Part shown: in pieces, positions 1-14,284 of the stretch
How positions within the stretch are numbered: the stretch's first letter is position 1
How the letters are laid out: every line of letters starts with the position of its first letter
Assembly: GCF_011302915.1 (NCBI RefSeq)
Contig: NZ_CP049872.1
Location: 1,054,001 to 1,118,000 of the forward strand
Length of the DNA: 64,000 nucleotides
Direction of reading: 5' to 3'
DNA from: Thermomonas sp. HDW16
GTDB lineage: Bacteria > Pseudomonadota > Gammaproteobacteria > Xanthomonadales > Xanthomonadaceae
The notes under the pieces: model-generated
Database searches by the model: none
What the model saw: the letters and a program-made list of their open reading frames with translations, nothing else
What the model was told of the DNA's origin: nothing
Program-made: the position numbers and the translations under genes

Positions 1-1080
1 GCGCAGGTCTTCCGGGCGTTCGCCGATGCCGGCGTAGCGGATCGGGATGCCGAATTCGCGGGCCAGCGCGAACACCACGCCGCCCTTGGCAGTGCCATCC
101 AGCTTGGTGACCACCAGGCCCGTCACCTTCACCGCGGCATTGAACTGGCGCACTTGCGAGATGGCGTTCTGGCCGGTGGTGCCGTCGATCACCATCAACA
201 CTTCGTGCGGCGCGTCCGCATCCAGCTTGCCGAGCACCCGGCGGATCTTGCCGAGTTCCGCCATCAGCCCTTGTTGGGTGTGCAGGCGGCCGGCGGTGTC
301 GGCGATCAGGATTTCGGTGCCGCGCGCTTTTGCAGCCTGCAGCGCATCGAAGGCGACCGAAGCAGGATCCGCGTCTTGCCCCTGCGCAACCACGGCCACG
401 CCATTGCGCTCGCCCCAGGCCTGCAACTGCGCGACTGCGGCGGCACGGAAGGTGTCGCCGGCGGCCAGCATCAGGCTGCGGCCTTCATCCTTGTAGCGGC
501 GCGCCAGCTTGCCGATGGTGGTGGTCTTGCCGACGCCGTTGACGCCGACGGTGAGGATCACGAAAGGTTTGCGGCTTGCGTCGATCTGCAGCGGCTTAGC
601 GACAGGCGCCAGCATCGCGATCAATTCGGCACGCAATGCACGCAGCATGGCGTGGGCATCGGCGAACTCGCGCGCCTTCATCCGCTTGCGCAGGTTTTCG
701 ACCAGTTGCGTGCTGGCGGTGACGCCGACATCGGCGGTGATCAGCGCGGTCTCGACCTCGTCCAGCAGGTCGTCGTCGAGGACAGGATTGCGTCCGAACA
801 GTTCGGCGATGTCGCGGGTCAGGATGCTGCCGATCCGCTGGCGCCAGCCGAGCTTGCCGGCCGGTGCGGCCGCGGTTTGCGGTTCGGGCTGTTGCGCCAC
901 TTCGGACGGGACGAGCGAGGGGCTGTCCTCCATCGCCGCGGCAATCACTTCATCGGGGATTGGCGGTTCGGCGCGCGCCGGAGCGGCTTCCGGCGGCGGG
1001 AAAGCGGCCGCAAGGTCTTCGGTGCTGAGGCGGCGCTCGGGTTCGGCGTCGGGTTTCTTGCGGCGGAACCAGCTGACCAT
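1..1080 (-). CDS. ftsY: Signal recognition particle receptor FtsY (C-terminus cut by window edge)
   Basis: FtsY is the membrane-associated GTPase that receives SRP-bound ribosomes and hands nascent membrane proteins to the Sec translocon. 360 codons are visible from an ATG at 1080, and the frame is open to base 1, so the last part of the G domain lies outside. The short charged A domain (MVSWFRRKKPDAEPERRLS) is followed by the N domain and by SRP-GTPase motifs: P-loop GVNGVGKTTTIGK, DTFRAAA, DTAGRL and TKLDG. It is divergent from rsmD, a common gammaproteobacterial pairing. No clear Shine-Dalgarno precedes the ATG. Identification is firm from the motifs. Confidence 0.97.
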   Translation of the reverse strand, partial: MVSWFRRKKPDAEPERRLSTEDLAAAFPPPEAAPARAEPPIPDEVIAAAMEDSPSLVPSEVAQQPEPQTAAAPAGKLGWRQRIGSILTRDIAELFGRNPVLDDDLLDEVETALITADVGVTASTQLVENLRKRMKAREFADAHAMLRALRAELIAMLAPVAKPLQIDASRKPFVILTVGVNGVGKTTTIGKLARRYKDEGRSLMLAAGDTFRAAAVAQLQAWGERNGVAVVAQGQDADPASVAFDALQAAKARGTEILIADTAGRLHTQQGLMAELGKIRRVLGKLDADAPHEVLMVIDGTTGQNAISQVRQFNAAVKVTGLVVTKLDGTAKGGVVFALAREFGIPIRYAGIGERPEDLR

Positions 1081-1129
1081 GCGGGGGAGCGCGCTCGGCG
1101 GCGCCGATGAATGAGCGAGAATGGCGCGC

Positions 1130-1135
1130 ATGGTA
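1130..1135 (-). promoter_or_regulatory. Candidate extended -10 element for ftsY
   Basis: Reading leftward, the hexamer TACCAT is preceded by TGC, giving an extended -10 form (TGnTACCAT) about 50 bases upstream of the ftsY ATG, within the 78-base ftsY/rsmD divergent gap. No good -35 is visible, so this is a weak, inferred call. Confidence 0.25.
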
Positions 1136-1158
1136 GCACTCGCCCTGTATCGCCCCGG

Positions 1159-2300
<1,142 letters not shown>

Positions 2301-2351
2301 CCGCGCATCCACCGCAACACCGCACACCACCGTAGAACGAGGGGAAAGCCC

Positions 2352-4887
<2,536 letters not shown>

Positions 4888-4911
4888 CGCAACGAAACAT
4901 GGACTCGCCTC

Positions 4912-5802
4912 ATGAAACTCTGGTCGATCCTAGGCAACTCGCAGAAACTCGATGGCGGCGCGATGTTCGGCAATGCGCCGAAGGCGTTGTGGGAGCGATG
5001 GGCCAGCGTGGATGATGAAAACCGCATCGACCTGGCCTGCCGTGCCTTGTTGGCCAGCCCGCTGAATGGCAAGACCGTGTTGTTCGAGACCGGGATCGGC
5101 GCGTTCTTCGAACCCAAGCTTCGCGAACGTTACGGCGTGCAGGAGCCGCAGCACGTGCTACTCGAGTCGCTGCGCGCGGCGGGTTTCGAGCATGAAGACA
5201 TCGACGTGGTAGTGCTCTCGCATCTGCACTTCGACCATGCCGGCGGCTTGCTCGCGGCATGGGAAGAAGGCGCGGCGGCACGATTGCTCTTCCCGAATGC
5301 CACTTTCGTCGTCGGTGCGCAGCATTGGCAGCGGGCGCGCGATCCGCATCCGCGCGATCGCGCCAGCTTTATCGCCGAACTACCCGGTTTGCTGGAGGCC
5401 AGTGGGCGACTGGAGTTGGTCGATGGCGATTGGTCGCAGGCCTTGGGCAACAGTGTGCGTTTTCACCATAGCGATGGGCACACGCCGGGACTGATGTTGG
5501 CAGAGATCGTCGGCCCCGAAATTGTCGATGGCGAGGCGCATGGCGGCGTGGTGTTCTGCGCGGACCTGATCCCGGGTCGACCATGGGTGCATGTGCCGAT
5601 CACCATGGGTTACGACCGCAACGCGGAACTGCTGATCGACGAGAAACGCGTGTTCCTGGACGACAAGCTGGCGCGCAACGTGCATCTGTTCTTTACCCAC
5701 GATCCGGGCTGTGCGCTGGCGCAGGTCACCCGCGATGAGAAAGGCAGGTTCGGCACCACTCACGAGCACGCGGAGTTGCATGCGCGCGCATTGGTGGCTT
5801 GA
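4912..5802 (+). CDS. MBL-fold metallo-hydrolase
   Basis: A 296-residue metallo-beta-lactamase-superfamily hydrolase. The metal-binding signature HLHFDHAGG starts at His104 (His104, His106, Asp108, His109), with further likely ligands in SDGHTPG and in the C-terminal FTHDPG segment. There is no signal peptide, so it is cytoplasmic. The substrate cannot be assigned; the architecture is shared with lactonases and other hydrolases of the family. It lies 24 bases after ggt on the same strand. It is followed by a long hairpin, then upp on the other strand. Confidence 0.88.
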   Translation: MKLWSILGNSQKLDGGAMFGNAPKALWERWASVDDENRIDLACRALLASPLNGKTVLFETGIGAFFEPKLRERYGVQEPQHVLLESLRAAGFEHEDIDVVVLSHLHFDHAGGLLAAWEEGAAARLLFPNATFVVGAQHWQRARDPHPRDRASFIAELPGLLEASGRLELVDGDWSQALGNSVRFHHSDGHTPGLMLAEIVGPEIVDGEAHGGVVFCADLIPGRPWVHVPITMGYDRNAELLIDEKRVFLDDKLARNVHLFFTHDPGCALAQVTRDEKGRFGTTHEHAELHARALVA

Positions 5803-5840
5803 TGTTTCCTGGCAAGGACGGCCAGGCAGCGATGGGTCGA

Positions 5841-5911
5841 AAGGCGAGTGTGGCGGGTGTTCGCGCAGCGGCATTTCGAGCCGCGTAGCGAATGCCCGCC
5901 ACGCTCGCCTT
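5841..5911. repeat. Long imperfect palindrome (71 bases) between convergent genes
   Basis: Arms at 5841-5864 and 5888-5911 pair over 24 base pairs (three G-T wobbles, no mismatch). Then comes a 3x3 internal loop, a further 5-base-pair stem (5868-5872 with 5880-5884) and a 7-base loop. It sits between the 3' ends of the hydrolase gene and upp and has no flanking T-run. It could be a bidirectional transcription stop or a single member of a dispersed REP/MITE-like family. I saw no second copy in the window. Confidence 0.7.
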
Positions 5912-5925
5912 GAGCATGCTGCGAA

Positions 5926-6558
5926 TCAGTCCACCGGCGTGCCGAACAGCCGGTCGCCGGCATCTCCCAGACCGGGCAGGATGTAGGCGTCTTCGTTGAG
6001 GCGCTCGTCGATCGCGGCCACGTAGACCTCGATGTCCGGATGCGCGGCTTCAAGCGCGGCCAGGCCTTCCGGCGCGGCGACCAGGAACAGGCATTTGACC
6101 TGCTTGCAGCCGGCAGCCTTGAGCATGTCGATCGCCGCGAGTGCGCTGCCGCCGGTGGCCAGCATCGGGTCGATCAGCATCGCTGTGCGTTCGCCCATGT
6201 TGTCGGCCAGCCGCTCGTAATAGGTTTCCGGTTGGTGCGTGGTCTCGTTGCGGCGCAGGCCGATCACGCTGACCGCGGCGGACGGCAGCATTGCCTGCAC
6301 GCCGGGCAGGAAGCCGAGGCCCGCGCGCAGGATCGGCACCAGCGTGACTTTCTCGCCGCGCACGTGTGCCACATCCAATGGCCCGGCCCAGGTCTGCACG
6401 CTGCGGGTTTCCACCGGCATGTCGCGGGTAGCCTCGTAGGCGAGCATCGCGGCGATTTCGCCGGCCAGTTGGCGGAACAGCACCGGATCGGTGCCGATAT
6501 CGCGCAGCTTGCCGAGCTTGTGCCGGATGAGGGGATGCTGGACTTCGACGGTCTTCAT
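5926..6558 (-). CDS. upp: Uracil phosphoribosyltransferase
   Basis: Upp salvages uracil by joining it to PRPP to make UMP. The 210-residue product is the standard length and carries the PRPP-binding loop LIDPMLATGGSA and the conserved VPILRAGLGF and uracil-binding C-terminal region (PGLGDAGDRLFGT). A -10-like TAGCCT ends six bases before the ATG at 6558 and there is no Shine-Dalgarno, so the message may be leaderless. No uraA permease gene is adjacent. Confidence 0.97.
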   Translation of the reverse strand: MKTVEVQHPLIRHKLGKLRDIGTDPVLFRQLAGEIAAMLAYEATRDMPVETRSVQTWAGPLDVAHVRGEKVTLVPILRAGLGFLPGVQAMLPSAAVSVIGLRRNETTHQPETYYERLADNMGERTAMLIDPMLATGGSALAAIDMLKAAGCKQVKCLFLVAAPEGLAALEAAHPDIEVYVAAIDERLNEDAYILPGLGDAGDRLFGTPVD

Positions 6559-6564
6559 CCGTGC

Positions 6565-6570
6565 AGGCTA
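6565..6570 (-). promoter_or_regulatory. Candidate -10 of a leaderless upp promoter
   Basis: Read leftward, TAGCCT lies with its last base 6 bases from the upp ATG, which would place the transcription start on the A of the start codon. No -35 match was identified, so confidence is limited. Confidence 0.35.
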
Positions 6571-6591
6571 GCGCAGCCGGGCCCCAAAACA

Positions 6592-6620
6592 GAACAGGGC
6601 AGCCGATTGCCGCCCTGTTC
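6592..6620 (-). terminator. Intrinsic terminator of the class III aminotransferase gene
   Basis: Read on the minus strand, a 9-base-pair stem (GAACAGGGC with GCCCTGTTC) with an 11-base loop begins about 20 bases after the aminotransferase stop and is followed by TGTTTT, fitting a rho-independent terminator just upstream of the upp promoter. Confidence 0.75.
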
Positions 6621-6641
6621 GTTGCAACCCGATGGAGGAAA

Positions 6642-8135
6642 TCAGGCCGCGGCGGCTTGCTCCACGCGCGGGCCTTCCAGCAGGGCGCGCTTGACCATCG
6701 CCACCACCAGCTTCAGCTCGTCTTCGTTCACCGCGAAATGCGGGGTGAAGCGCAGCGAGTTCTCGCCACCGTGGATCACGCCGATGCCCTGTTCGCGCAT
6801 CCATTCCTCGGTGGAGCCGGTGCCGTAGCCCTTGTAGCCGGCGGCCAGTTCGCAGGAGAACAGCAGGCCGGTGCCCTGTACCTTGGTAATGCGGCCGCCG
6901 AGTTCGCCCTTCAGCGTCTCCAGCAGCTCCAGAACCTGCGTGCCACGCTGCTGGATGTTGTTGCGCAGTTCCGGGGTGATCGCGCCCAGTACCGCGCAGG
7001 CCACGTCGAGCGCGCGCGGGTTGGCGGTCATGGTGTTGCCGTACAGGCCGCGCTTGTAGATGGCGGCAGTCGGCTCGGTTACCGCCAGTACCGACAGTGG
7101 GTACTGGCCGGCGTTGAGCGCCTTGGAATAGGTTTCCATGTCCGGCGCTTCGGCCTGTTCGAAGCCGGGGTAATCGACGATCGACAGATAGCCGGTGGCA
7201 CGCAGGCCGGCCTGGATCGAATCGACCAACAGCAGGCTGCCGTGGCCGCGGGTGAGCTCGCGCGCCAGGTTGTAGAAGTCCACCGGTACGCTGCGACCCG
7301 GGTCGCCTTCGCCCATCACCGGCTCCAGGAACATCGCCTCGATGAACCAGTCGTTGGCGTCGGCATCGGCGAACACTTTGCGCAGGGCGTCGGCATCGTA
7401 CGGCGGGATCGTGATCACGGACGTTTCGCCGCGATAGCTGGCCAGGTACTGCACATAGGTCTTGCGGGTGGAGTCCGAATACAGCGCCGGCTTGTCGGTG
7501 CGGCCGTGGAAGCTGCCCTTCACCACCACGCGCTTGATGGTCTTGCCGGCGTGGCGGGCGCCGTCGTCGGTCATGGTCTTGGCGTTGGCATCGACGATGC
7601 GCGCCGCAAGCGAGACCGATTCCGAACCCGAGTTCAGGCACAGGAACGCGGCGTAGGGCGAGCCGCCGCGGGTCTGGCCGATCTCCTTGCGCATCGCGTT
7701 GGCGAAGCGCAGCTGGGAGACGTTCGGGGTCATGATGTTGGCCATCGACTGCGGCTTGGCCATCGCCTCGATCACGGCGGCCGGCGCATGGCCCAGGCCG
7801 AGCATGCCGTAGCCGCCGGTGTCGTAGATCACCGCGCCCTTCAGAGTGACGATCCACGGGCCGCGCGCGGTCAGCGCCACGTACGGGTTGGCGTTGTCCT
7901 GCGAATAGAAATTGACGAAGCCGGCCTGCACGTCCGCGCGCTGCGCGTCTTCGTCCAGTTCCAGCAGGTAGGGGAATTCGGCGCGGATCTGCGCGTACTC
8001 GGCGGCGGCGGCATTGATGGCCTCGACCAGTTGCGCGTCGCGCGCGGCGAATTCGAGGATGGTCGCATCGTCCAGGCCGGTGGTGCGGATCTTGCCGTGG
8101 GCGCGCAGCGGGGCGAGGGTGTCGAGCAGGGTCAT
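6642..8135 (-). CDS. Class III PLP-dependent aminotransferase
   Basis: A fold-type I, class III aminotransferase of 497 residues. Visible family features are the GYGMLGLGHAPAAV segment, the NSGSESV cofactor-phosphate region, VVVKGSFHGRT, LLVDSIQAG with the PLP-ring Asp, and SKALNAGQYPLSV carrying the probable Schiff-base lysine. Start ATG 8135 has a strong Shine-Dalgarno (GGAGG). The gene is divergent from an Lrp/AsnC regulator, which commonly controls neighbouring amino-acid genes, so a role in lysine, ornithine or other omega/alpha amino-acid catabolism is plausible. The substrate itself cannot be read from the sequence. Confidence 0.85.
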   Translation of the reverse strand: MTLLDTLAPLRAHGKIRTTGLDDATILEFAARDAQLVEAINAAAAEYAQIRAEFPYLLELDEDAQRADVQAGFVNFYSQDNANPYVALTARGPWIVTLKGAVIYDTGGYGMLGLGHAPAAVIEAMAKPQSMANIMTPNVSQLRFANAMRKEIGQTRGGSPYAAFLCLNSGSESVSLAARIVDANAKTMTDDGARHAGKTIKRVVVKGSFHGRTDKPALYSDSTRKTYVQYLASYRGETSVITIPPYDADALRKVFADADANDWFIEAMFLEPVMGEGDPGRSVPVDFYNLARELTRGHGSLLLVDSIQAGLRATGYLSIVDYPGFEQAEAPDMETYSKALNAGQYPLSVLAVTEPTAAIYKRGLYGNTMTANPRALDVACAVLGAITPELRNNIQQRGTQVLELLETLKGELGGRITKVQGTGLLFSCELAAGYKGYGTGSTEEWMREQGIGVIHGGENSLRFTPHFAVNEDELKLVVAMVKRALLEGPRVEQAAAA

Positions 8136-8185
8136 GGCGGCCTCCTGATTGCAGGCACAAATGCGGAAACAAGCATTATCGCCGG

Positions 8186-8253
8186 ATCTGCGCCATTCGA
8201 TAGGCCCGATCCGGCCGAATAACGGGGTAATCCGGGCGAATCGACGGTATGAT
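8186..8253. promoter_or_regulatory. Divergent aminotransferase/lrp regulatory region with ATTCG/CGAAT half-sites
   Basis: The 126-base gap between the two start codons holds repeated half-sites: ATTCG near 8194, CGAAT near 8216 and 8237, and ATTCG near 8252, arranged as inverted pairs. TATGAT at 8248-8253 fits a -10 for the regulator gene. Binding of the adjacent Lrp-type protein here is inference only. Confidence 0.4.
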
Positions 8254-8261
8254 TCGTCGAT

Positions 8262-8693
8262 ATGCGAATTACCCCTGCCGACGAACTGCTGCTGGCCGTG
8301 CTCCGCGAGGACGCGCGCGCCTCCACCGCCGATATCGCCCGCAAGCTGGGGCTGTCGCGCACCACCGTGCAGAACCGCATCGCCCGGCTGGAAGCGCAGG
8401 GGGTGATCCAGGGCTACACCGTGCGCGTGCACGACGACTACGCGCGCAGCCGCATCCATGCGCACATCCTGATCACCTTGAGGCCCAAGCAGATGCCGTC
8501 GGTGGTCAAGTCGCTGCAGGCGATGCCGGAAGTGCGGGTGCTGTATTCGATCAGCGGCGGCTTCGACCTGATCGCGCTGGCGGTAGCTGGCTCGGTGGGG
8601 GAGATGGACGTGCTGACCGATGCCATCGGTGCGATCGACGGCGTGGAGCGCACCACCACCTCGATCATCCTGTCCACCAAGTTCGAGCGCTGA
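8262..8693 (+). CDS. Lrp/AsnC-family transcriptional regulator
   Basis: A 143-residue feast/famine regulator. Residues ~5-60 form the winged helix-turn-helix (STADIARKLGLSRTTVQNRI), and residues ~65-140 form the RAM (AsnC-type ligand-binding) domain with the typical SGGFDLIALAVA core. Such proteins bind an amino acid and control a nearby gene, here most likely the divergent aminotransferase. There is no Shine-Dalgarno before ATG 8262, and a TATGAT hexamer ends nine bases before it, compatible with a leaderless or near-leaderless message. Confidence 0.93.
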   Translation: MRITPADELLLAVLREDARASTADIARKLGLSRTTVQNRIARLEAQGVIQGYTVRVHDDYARSRIHAHILITLRPKQMPSVVKSLQAMPEVRVLYSISGGFDLIALAVAGSVGEMDVLTDAIGAIDGVERTTTSIILSTKFER

Positions 8694-8736
8694 GGCGGGC
8701 CGCTACAATGCGCGCCCCGCTTGCGTTCCGTCTCTC

Positions 8737-10910
<2,174 letters not shown>

Positions 10911-10911
10911 A

Positions 10912-10928
10912 AGGCCGGATTCCGGCCT
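10912..10928 (+). other. Short hairpin in the tgt-yajC gap
   Basis: A perfect 7-base-pair stem with a 3-base loop (AGGCCGG-att-CCGGCCT) lies directly after the tgt stop codon. No T-run follows. It is more likely an mRNA stability or processing structure than a terminator. A CATAAT hexamer at 10935-10940 might provide an internal -10 for yajC-secDF. Confidence 0.4.
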
Positions 10929-10975
10929 ACATGGCATAATTCCCGGCTACCTCGCCAGATCTCAACGGATTCCCG

Positions 10976-11317
10976 ATGAACCCGCTCGACTTCCTGATCC
11001 CCGTCGCCCATGCCCAGGCCGCCGGCGCTGCCGCCGCCCCCAGCATGATGTCCACCCTGCTGTTCCCGATCATCCTGATCGCGATCATGTACTTCCTGAT
11101 GATCCGTCCGCAGATGAAGCGCCAGAAGGAACACCGGGCCATGCTGGACAAGCTCGGCAAGGGCGACGAAGTGATCACCAATGGCGGCATCGCCGGCACC
11201 GTGACCGACATCGGCGACAGCTTCATCACCGTCGAGATCGCCGCTGGCGTGCAGGTGCGCCTGCAGAAGGGCGCCATTGCCAACGTGTTGCCGAAAGGCA
11301 CGTTGAAGTCGGCCTGA
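10976..11317 (+). CDS. yajC: Sec translocon accessory protein YajC
   Basis: YajC is the small inner-membrane partner of the SecDF complex, which helps protein export through SecYEG. The 113-residue protein has one transmembrane helix (about residues 23-42, ending in the conserved MYFLMIRPQMKRQKEH) and a cytoplasmic domain with GDEVITNGGIAGTV. The position between tgt and secD is conserved across most proteobacteria. The Shine-Dalgarno is weak. Confidence 0.97.
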   Translation: MNPLDFLIPVAHAQAAGAAAAPSMMSTLLFPIILIAIMYFLMIRPQMKRQKEHRAMLDKLGKGDEVITNGGIAGTVTDIGDSFITVEIAAGVQVRLQKGAIANVLPKGTLKSA

Positions 11318-11371
11318 TCCATCCATTGACGTAAGCAAGCGCCGGCCAGTGGCCGTGCGCGGGGTTTTGCG

Positions 11372-13240
11372 ATGCTTGAATATTCCCGCTGGAAATACCT
11401 GATCATCCTGCTGGTGCTGGCACTGAGCGTGCTGTACGCCGTACCCAACGCATTCCCGCAGGATCCCGCCGTGCAGGTCACCGCAAACCGCGGCGCCAAG
11501 GTCGATGCCGTCCTGCAGCAACGGGTGGATGCGGCGCTGAAGAAGGCCGCGGTGCCGTTCAAGTCCAGCGCTATCGAGAAGGACGGCAACCTGCTGGTGC
11601 GCACCAGCAGCGACGACGCCCAGTCGAAGGCCGCGGAAGTGATCCGCGACGAGCTTGGCAGCAGTTACGTAACCGCACTCAATCAGGCGTCCACCGTACC
11701 GGGCTGGATGCAGGCGGTCGGCGCCAAGTCGATGTCGCTGGGCCTCGATTTGCGCGGCGGCGTGTATTTCCTGATGCAGGTGGATCGGCAGGCGGCGCTG
11801 TCCAAGCAATTCGAGGCCACCGCCGAAGACATCCGCAGCACGCTGCGCGATAACCGCATCCGCTATACCTCGGTGGAGTCGATGGGCGGCGGCAGCGTGG
11901 TGGCCAAGCTTGGCATCGGGCAGGACAACGCCAAGGCGCGCCAATTGATCAGCCGCGACATGCCGACCTACCAGGTCGATGCGGTCGGCGAGACCATCAC
12001 GGTACGCATCCCGCAGGCCGAGCTGGACAAGATCCTGACCGATGCGGTGCAGCAGAACATCGGCACCCTGAGCAACCGCATCAACGAACTCGGCGTGGCC
12101 GAGCCGATCATCCAGCGCCAGGGCGCGGATCGGGTGGCGGTGCAGCTGCCGGGCGTACAGGACACCGCGCAGGCCAAGCGCATCCTGGGCGCCACCGCGA
12201 CCCTGGAATATCGCGGCGTGATCGATGGCAATGCCATCGAGGCGCGCGACTCCGGCAACATCCCGCCGGAAGCGAAGCTATACGACAGCAAGGACATCGG
12301 CCCGGATGGCAAGCCGCTGCCGGTGCTGCTCAACAAGCGCGTGATCACCTCGGGTGAGCAATTGCAGACCGCGTCCGCGTTCTTCGACTCGCAGAGCGGC
12401 ACACCGGCGGTGCGCGTGCGCTTGAACAACATCGGCGGCCAGCGCATGTTCGATTATTCCAGCGAACACGTCGGCAAGCGGATGGCGGTGGTCTACATCG
12501 AGCGCGTCCCCGAAGTGAAGATGGTCGATGGCAAGGAAGTGCGGAGCACCCGCACCAGCGAGCAGGTGATCTCGGTCGCCGTTATCCAGAGCACGTTGGG
12601 CAAGGAATTCCAGACCACCGGCCTGGACAGCATGAAGGAAGCCTCCGACCTGGCACTGCTGCTGCGTGCCGGTGCGCTGGCGGCGCCGATGGATTTCATC
12701 GACGAACGCACCATCGGCCCGAGCCTGGGCAAAGAAAATATCCAGCGCGGCCTGACCGCAGTCGCAGCGTCGTTCGGGTTCGCCCTGCTGTTCTTCCTGG
12801 TCTACTACCGGATGTTCGGCCTGATCACCTGCCTTGCGCTGCTGATCAACCTGTTGATGGTGTTCGCGCTGATGTCGGTGCTGGGGGCGACCATGAGCCT
12901 GCCCGGCCTTGCCGGCATCGCGCTGACCGTGGGTATGTCGGTGGACGCCAACGTGCTGATCAACGAACGAATACGCGAGGAGTTGCGGTTGGGACTGCCG
13001 CCGCAGAAGGCCATCGCCGAAGGCTACGACCGTGCCTCGGGCACGATCTTGGACGCCAACGTCACCGCGTTCCTGGCTGGCCTTGCGATGGCGGCGTTCG
13101 GTACCGGCCCGCTGCGTGGCTTCGGCATCACCACGATGCTCGGCATCGCGACCTCGGCCTATACCGCGGTCTCGGTTTCGCGCGGCATCGCCACGCTGAT
13201 CTATGGCGGCAAGCGCAAGCTGAAGTCGGTTGCGATCTAA
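11372..13240 (+). CDS. secD: Protein translocase subunit SecD
   Basis: SecD uses the proton-motive force with SecF to pull proteins out of the translocon on the periplasmic side. The 622-residue protein has an N-terminal membrane helix (about residues 9-26), a large periplasmic domain containing LGLDLRGGVYFLMQVD and the P1 fold, and a C-terminal five-helix RND-type membrane domain. The latter includes GMSVDANVLINERIREEL, where the conserved Asp in the D-A-N motif is linked to proton transport. secF follows after 12 bases. Confidence 0.98.
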   Translation: MLEYSRWKYLIILLVLALSVLYAVPNAFPQDPAVQVTANRGAKVDAVLQQRVDAALKKAAVPFKSSAIEKDGNLLVRTSSDDAQSKAAEVIRDELGSSYVTALNQASTVPGWMQAVGAKSMSLGLDLRGGVYFLMQVDRQAALSKQFEATAEDIRSTLRDNRIRYTSVESMGGGSVVAKLGIGQDNAKARQLISRDMPTYQVDAVGETITVRIPQAELDKILTDAVQQNIGTLSNRINELGVAEPIIQRQGADRVAVQLPGVQDTAQAKRILGATATLEYRGVIDGNAIEARDSGNIPPEAKLYDSKDIGPDGKPLPVLLNKRVITSGEQLQTASAFFDSQSGTPAVRVRLNNIGGQRMFDYSSEHVGKRMAVVYIERVPEVKMVDGKEVRSTRTSEQVISVAVIQSTLGKEFQTTGLDSMKEASDLALLLRAGALAAPMDFIDERTIGPSLGKENIQRGLTAVAASFGFALLFFLVYYRMFGLITCLALLINLLMVFALMSVLGATMSLPGLAGIALTVGMSVDANVLINERIREELRLGLPPQKAIAEGYDRASGTILDANVTAFLAGLAMAAFGTGPLRGFGITTMLGIATSAYTAVSVSRGIATLIYGGKRKLKSVAI

Positions 13241-13252
13241 GGAGCACGCAAG

Positions 13253-14215
13253 ATGAAACCGTTCAATGTGTTCCCGTACGACAGCAATATCGATTTCATG
13301 CGCTTGCGCTGGATCTCGCTGTCGGTGGCTTTCCTGCTGATGGTGGTGGCGTTGGGAGGCATGGCCGTCCGCGGCTTCAACTTCTCGCTGGACTTCACCG
13401 GCGGCATCGGCGTGGAGTTGCGTTACGACAAGACGCCGGACGTGGACAGGGTGCGCGAGCAGCTCGACGCCGCCGGTTTCCACGGCGCGCAGGTGCAGAA
13501 CTTCGGCGCTGGCAACGACTTGCTGGTACGCCTGCAGGCCGAGGGCAAGCAGGAAGGCGACGCTGACAAGGCGAGCAGCATCGGCGATGCGGTGGCGAAG
13601 GCGGCGTCGCTGGCAGGCAACCCGGCCGAGAAGCGCAGCAGCTCGGTGATCAGCGCGCAGGTCGGCAAGGACCTGGCGTTGAAGGGCGTCTACGCGGTGC
13701 TATTCGTGATCATCGGCTTCCTGGGCTATATCTCGCTGCGCTTCGAGAAGAAGTTCGCGGTGGCGGCGATCATCACCACCTTGCACGACGTGTTGATCTG
13801 CGCCGGCTGGTTCGCACTCAGCGGGCACGAGTTCGACCTCAACGTGCTGGCGGGCATCCTGTCGGTGATGGGCTTCTCGATCAACGACACCATCGTGGTG
13901 TTCGACCGCGTCCGCGAGAATTTCCGCGGCATGCGCGCCGACCCGGTGACGGTGCTGAACAAGTCGGTCAACCAGACGCTGTCGCGTACGGTGATCACCT
14001 CGTTCGTGGCCTTCCTGACCGTGCTGGCGCTGTACATCTACGGCGGCGATTCGCTGCGCGGCATGGCCGAATCGCAGATGATCGGCATCGTGATCGGTAC
14101 GGTGTCCTCGATCTTCGTGGCCTGCCCGTTGCTGACCATGGGCTTCCTGAAGGTCACCAAGCAGGACCTGATGCCGAAGGCGCGCGACGAGGAAGCGCTG
14201 GCGCGTCGTCCCTGA
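13253..14215 (+). CDS. secF: Protein translocase subunit SecF
   Basis: Partner of SecD in the inner membrane. The 320-residue protein has helix 1 near residues 20-42, the signature FSLDFTGGIGVELRY, a short periplasmic domain, and five C-terminal helices including GFSINDTIVVFDRVREN (the SecF D1 motif) and LSRTVITSF. Start ATG 13253 is preceded by AAGGAGC, a strong Shine-Dalgarno. It ends the queA-tgt-yajC-secD-secF unit and runs into a strong bidirectional terminator. Confidence 0.98.
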   Translation: MKPFNVFPYDSNIDFMRLRWISLSVAFLLMVVALGGMAVRGFNFSLDFTGGIGVELRYDKTPDVDRVREQLDAAGFHGAQVQNFGAGNDLLVRLQAEGKQEGDADKASSIGDAVAKAASLAGNPAEKRSSSVISAQVGKDLALKGVYAVLFVIIGFLGYISLRFEKKFAVAAIITTLHDVLICAGWFALSGHEFDLNVLAGILSVMGFSINDTIVVFDRVRENFRGMRADPVTVLNKSVNQTLSRTVITSFVAFLTVLALYIYGGDSLRGMAESQMIGIVIGTVSSIFVACPLLTMGFLKVTKQDLMPKARDEEALARRP

Positions 14216-14225
14216 CGGCGGAGCA

Positions 14226-14276
14226 TGCCGGCCAACAAAAAACCCGCGCATCGCGCGGGTTTTTTGTTGGCCGGCA
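14226..14276. terminator. Bidirectional intrinsic terminator between secF and suhB
   Basis: A perfect 24-base-pair inverted repeat with a 3-base loop (14250-14252). Each strand reads a GC-rich stem (CCCGCGC/GCGCGGG) followed by TTTTTTGTTGG, so it stops transcription from secF and from suhB, which converge here. Confidence 0.95.
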
Positions 14277-14284
14277 GTCGCGGT

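Noticed and set aside
6561..8222. 553-residue plus-strand open frame over the class III aminotransferase
   Set aside because: Shadow of the aminotransferase; the minus strand has the PLP motifs and a strong Shine-Dalgarno.
8186..8261. Riboswitch upstream of lrp or queA
   Set aside because: The gaps are too short and lack conserved aptamer features; only a possible operator is visible.
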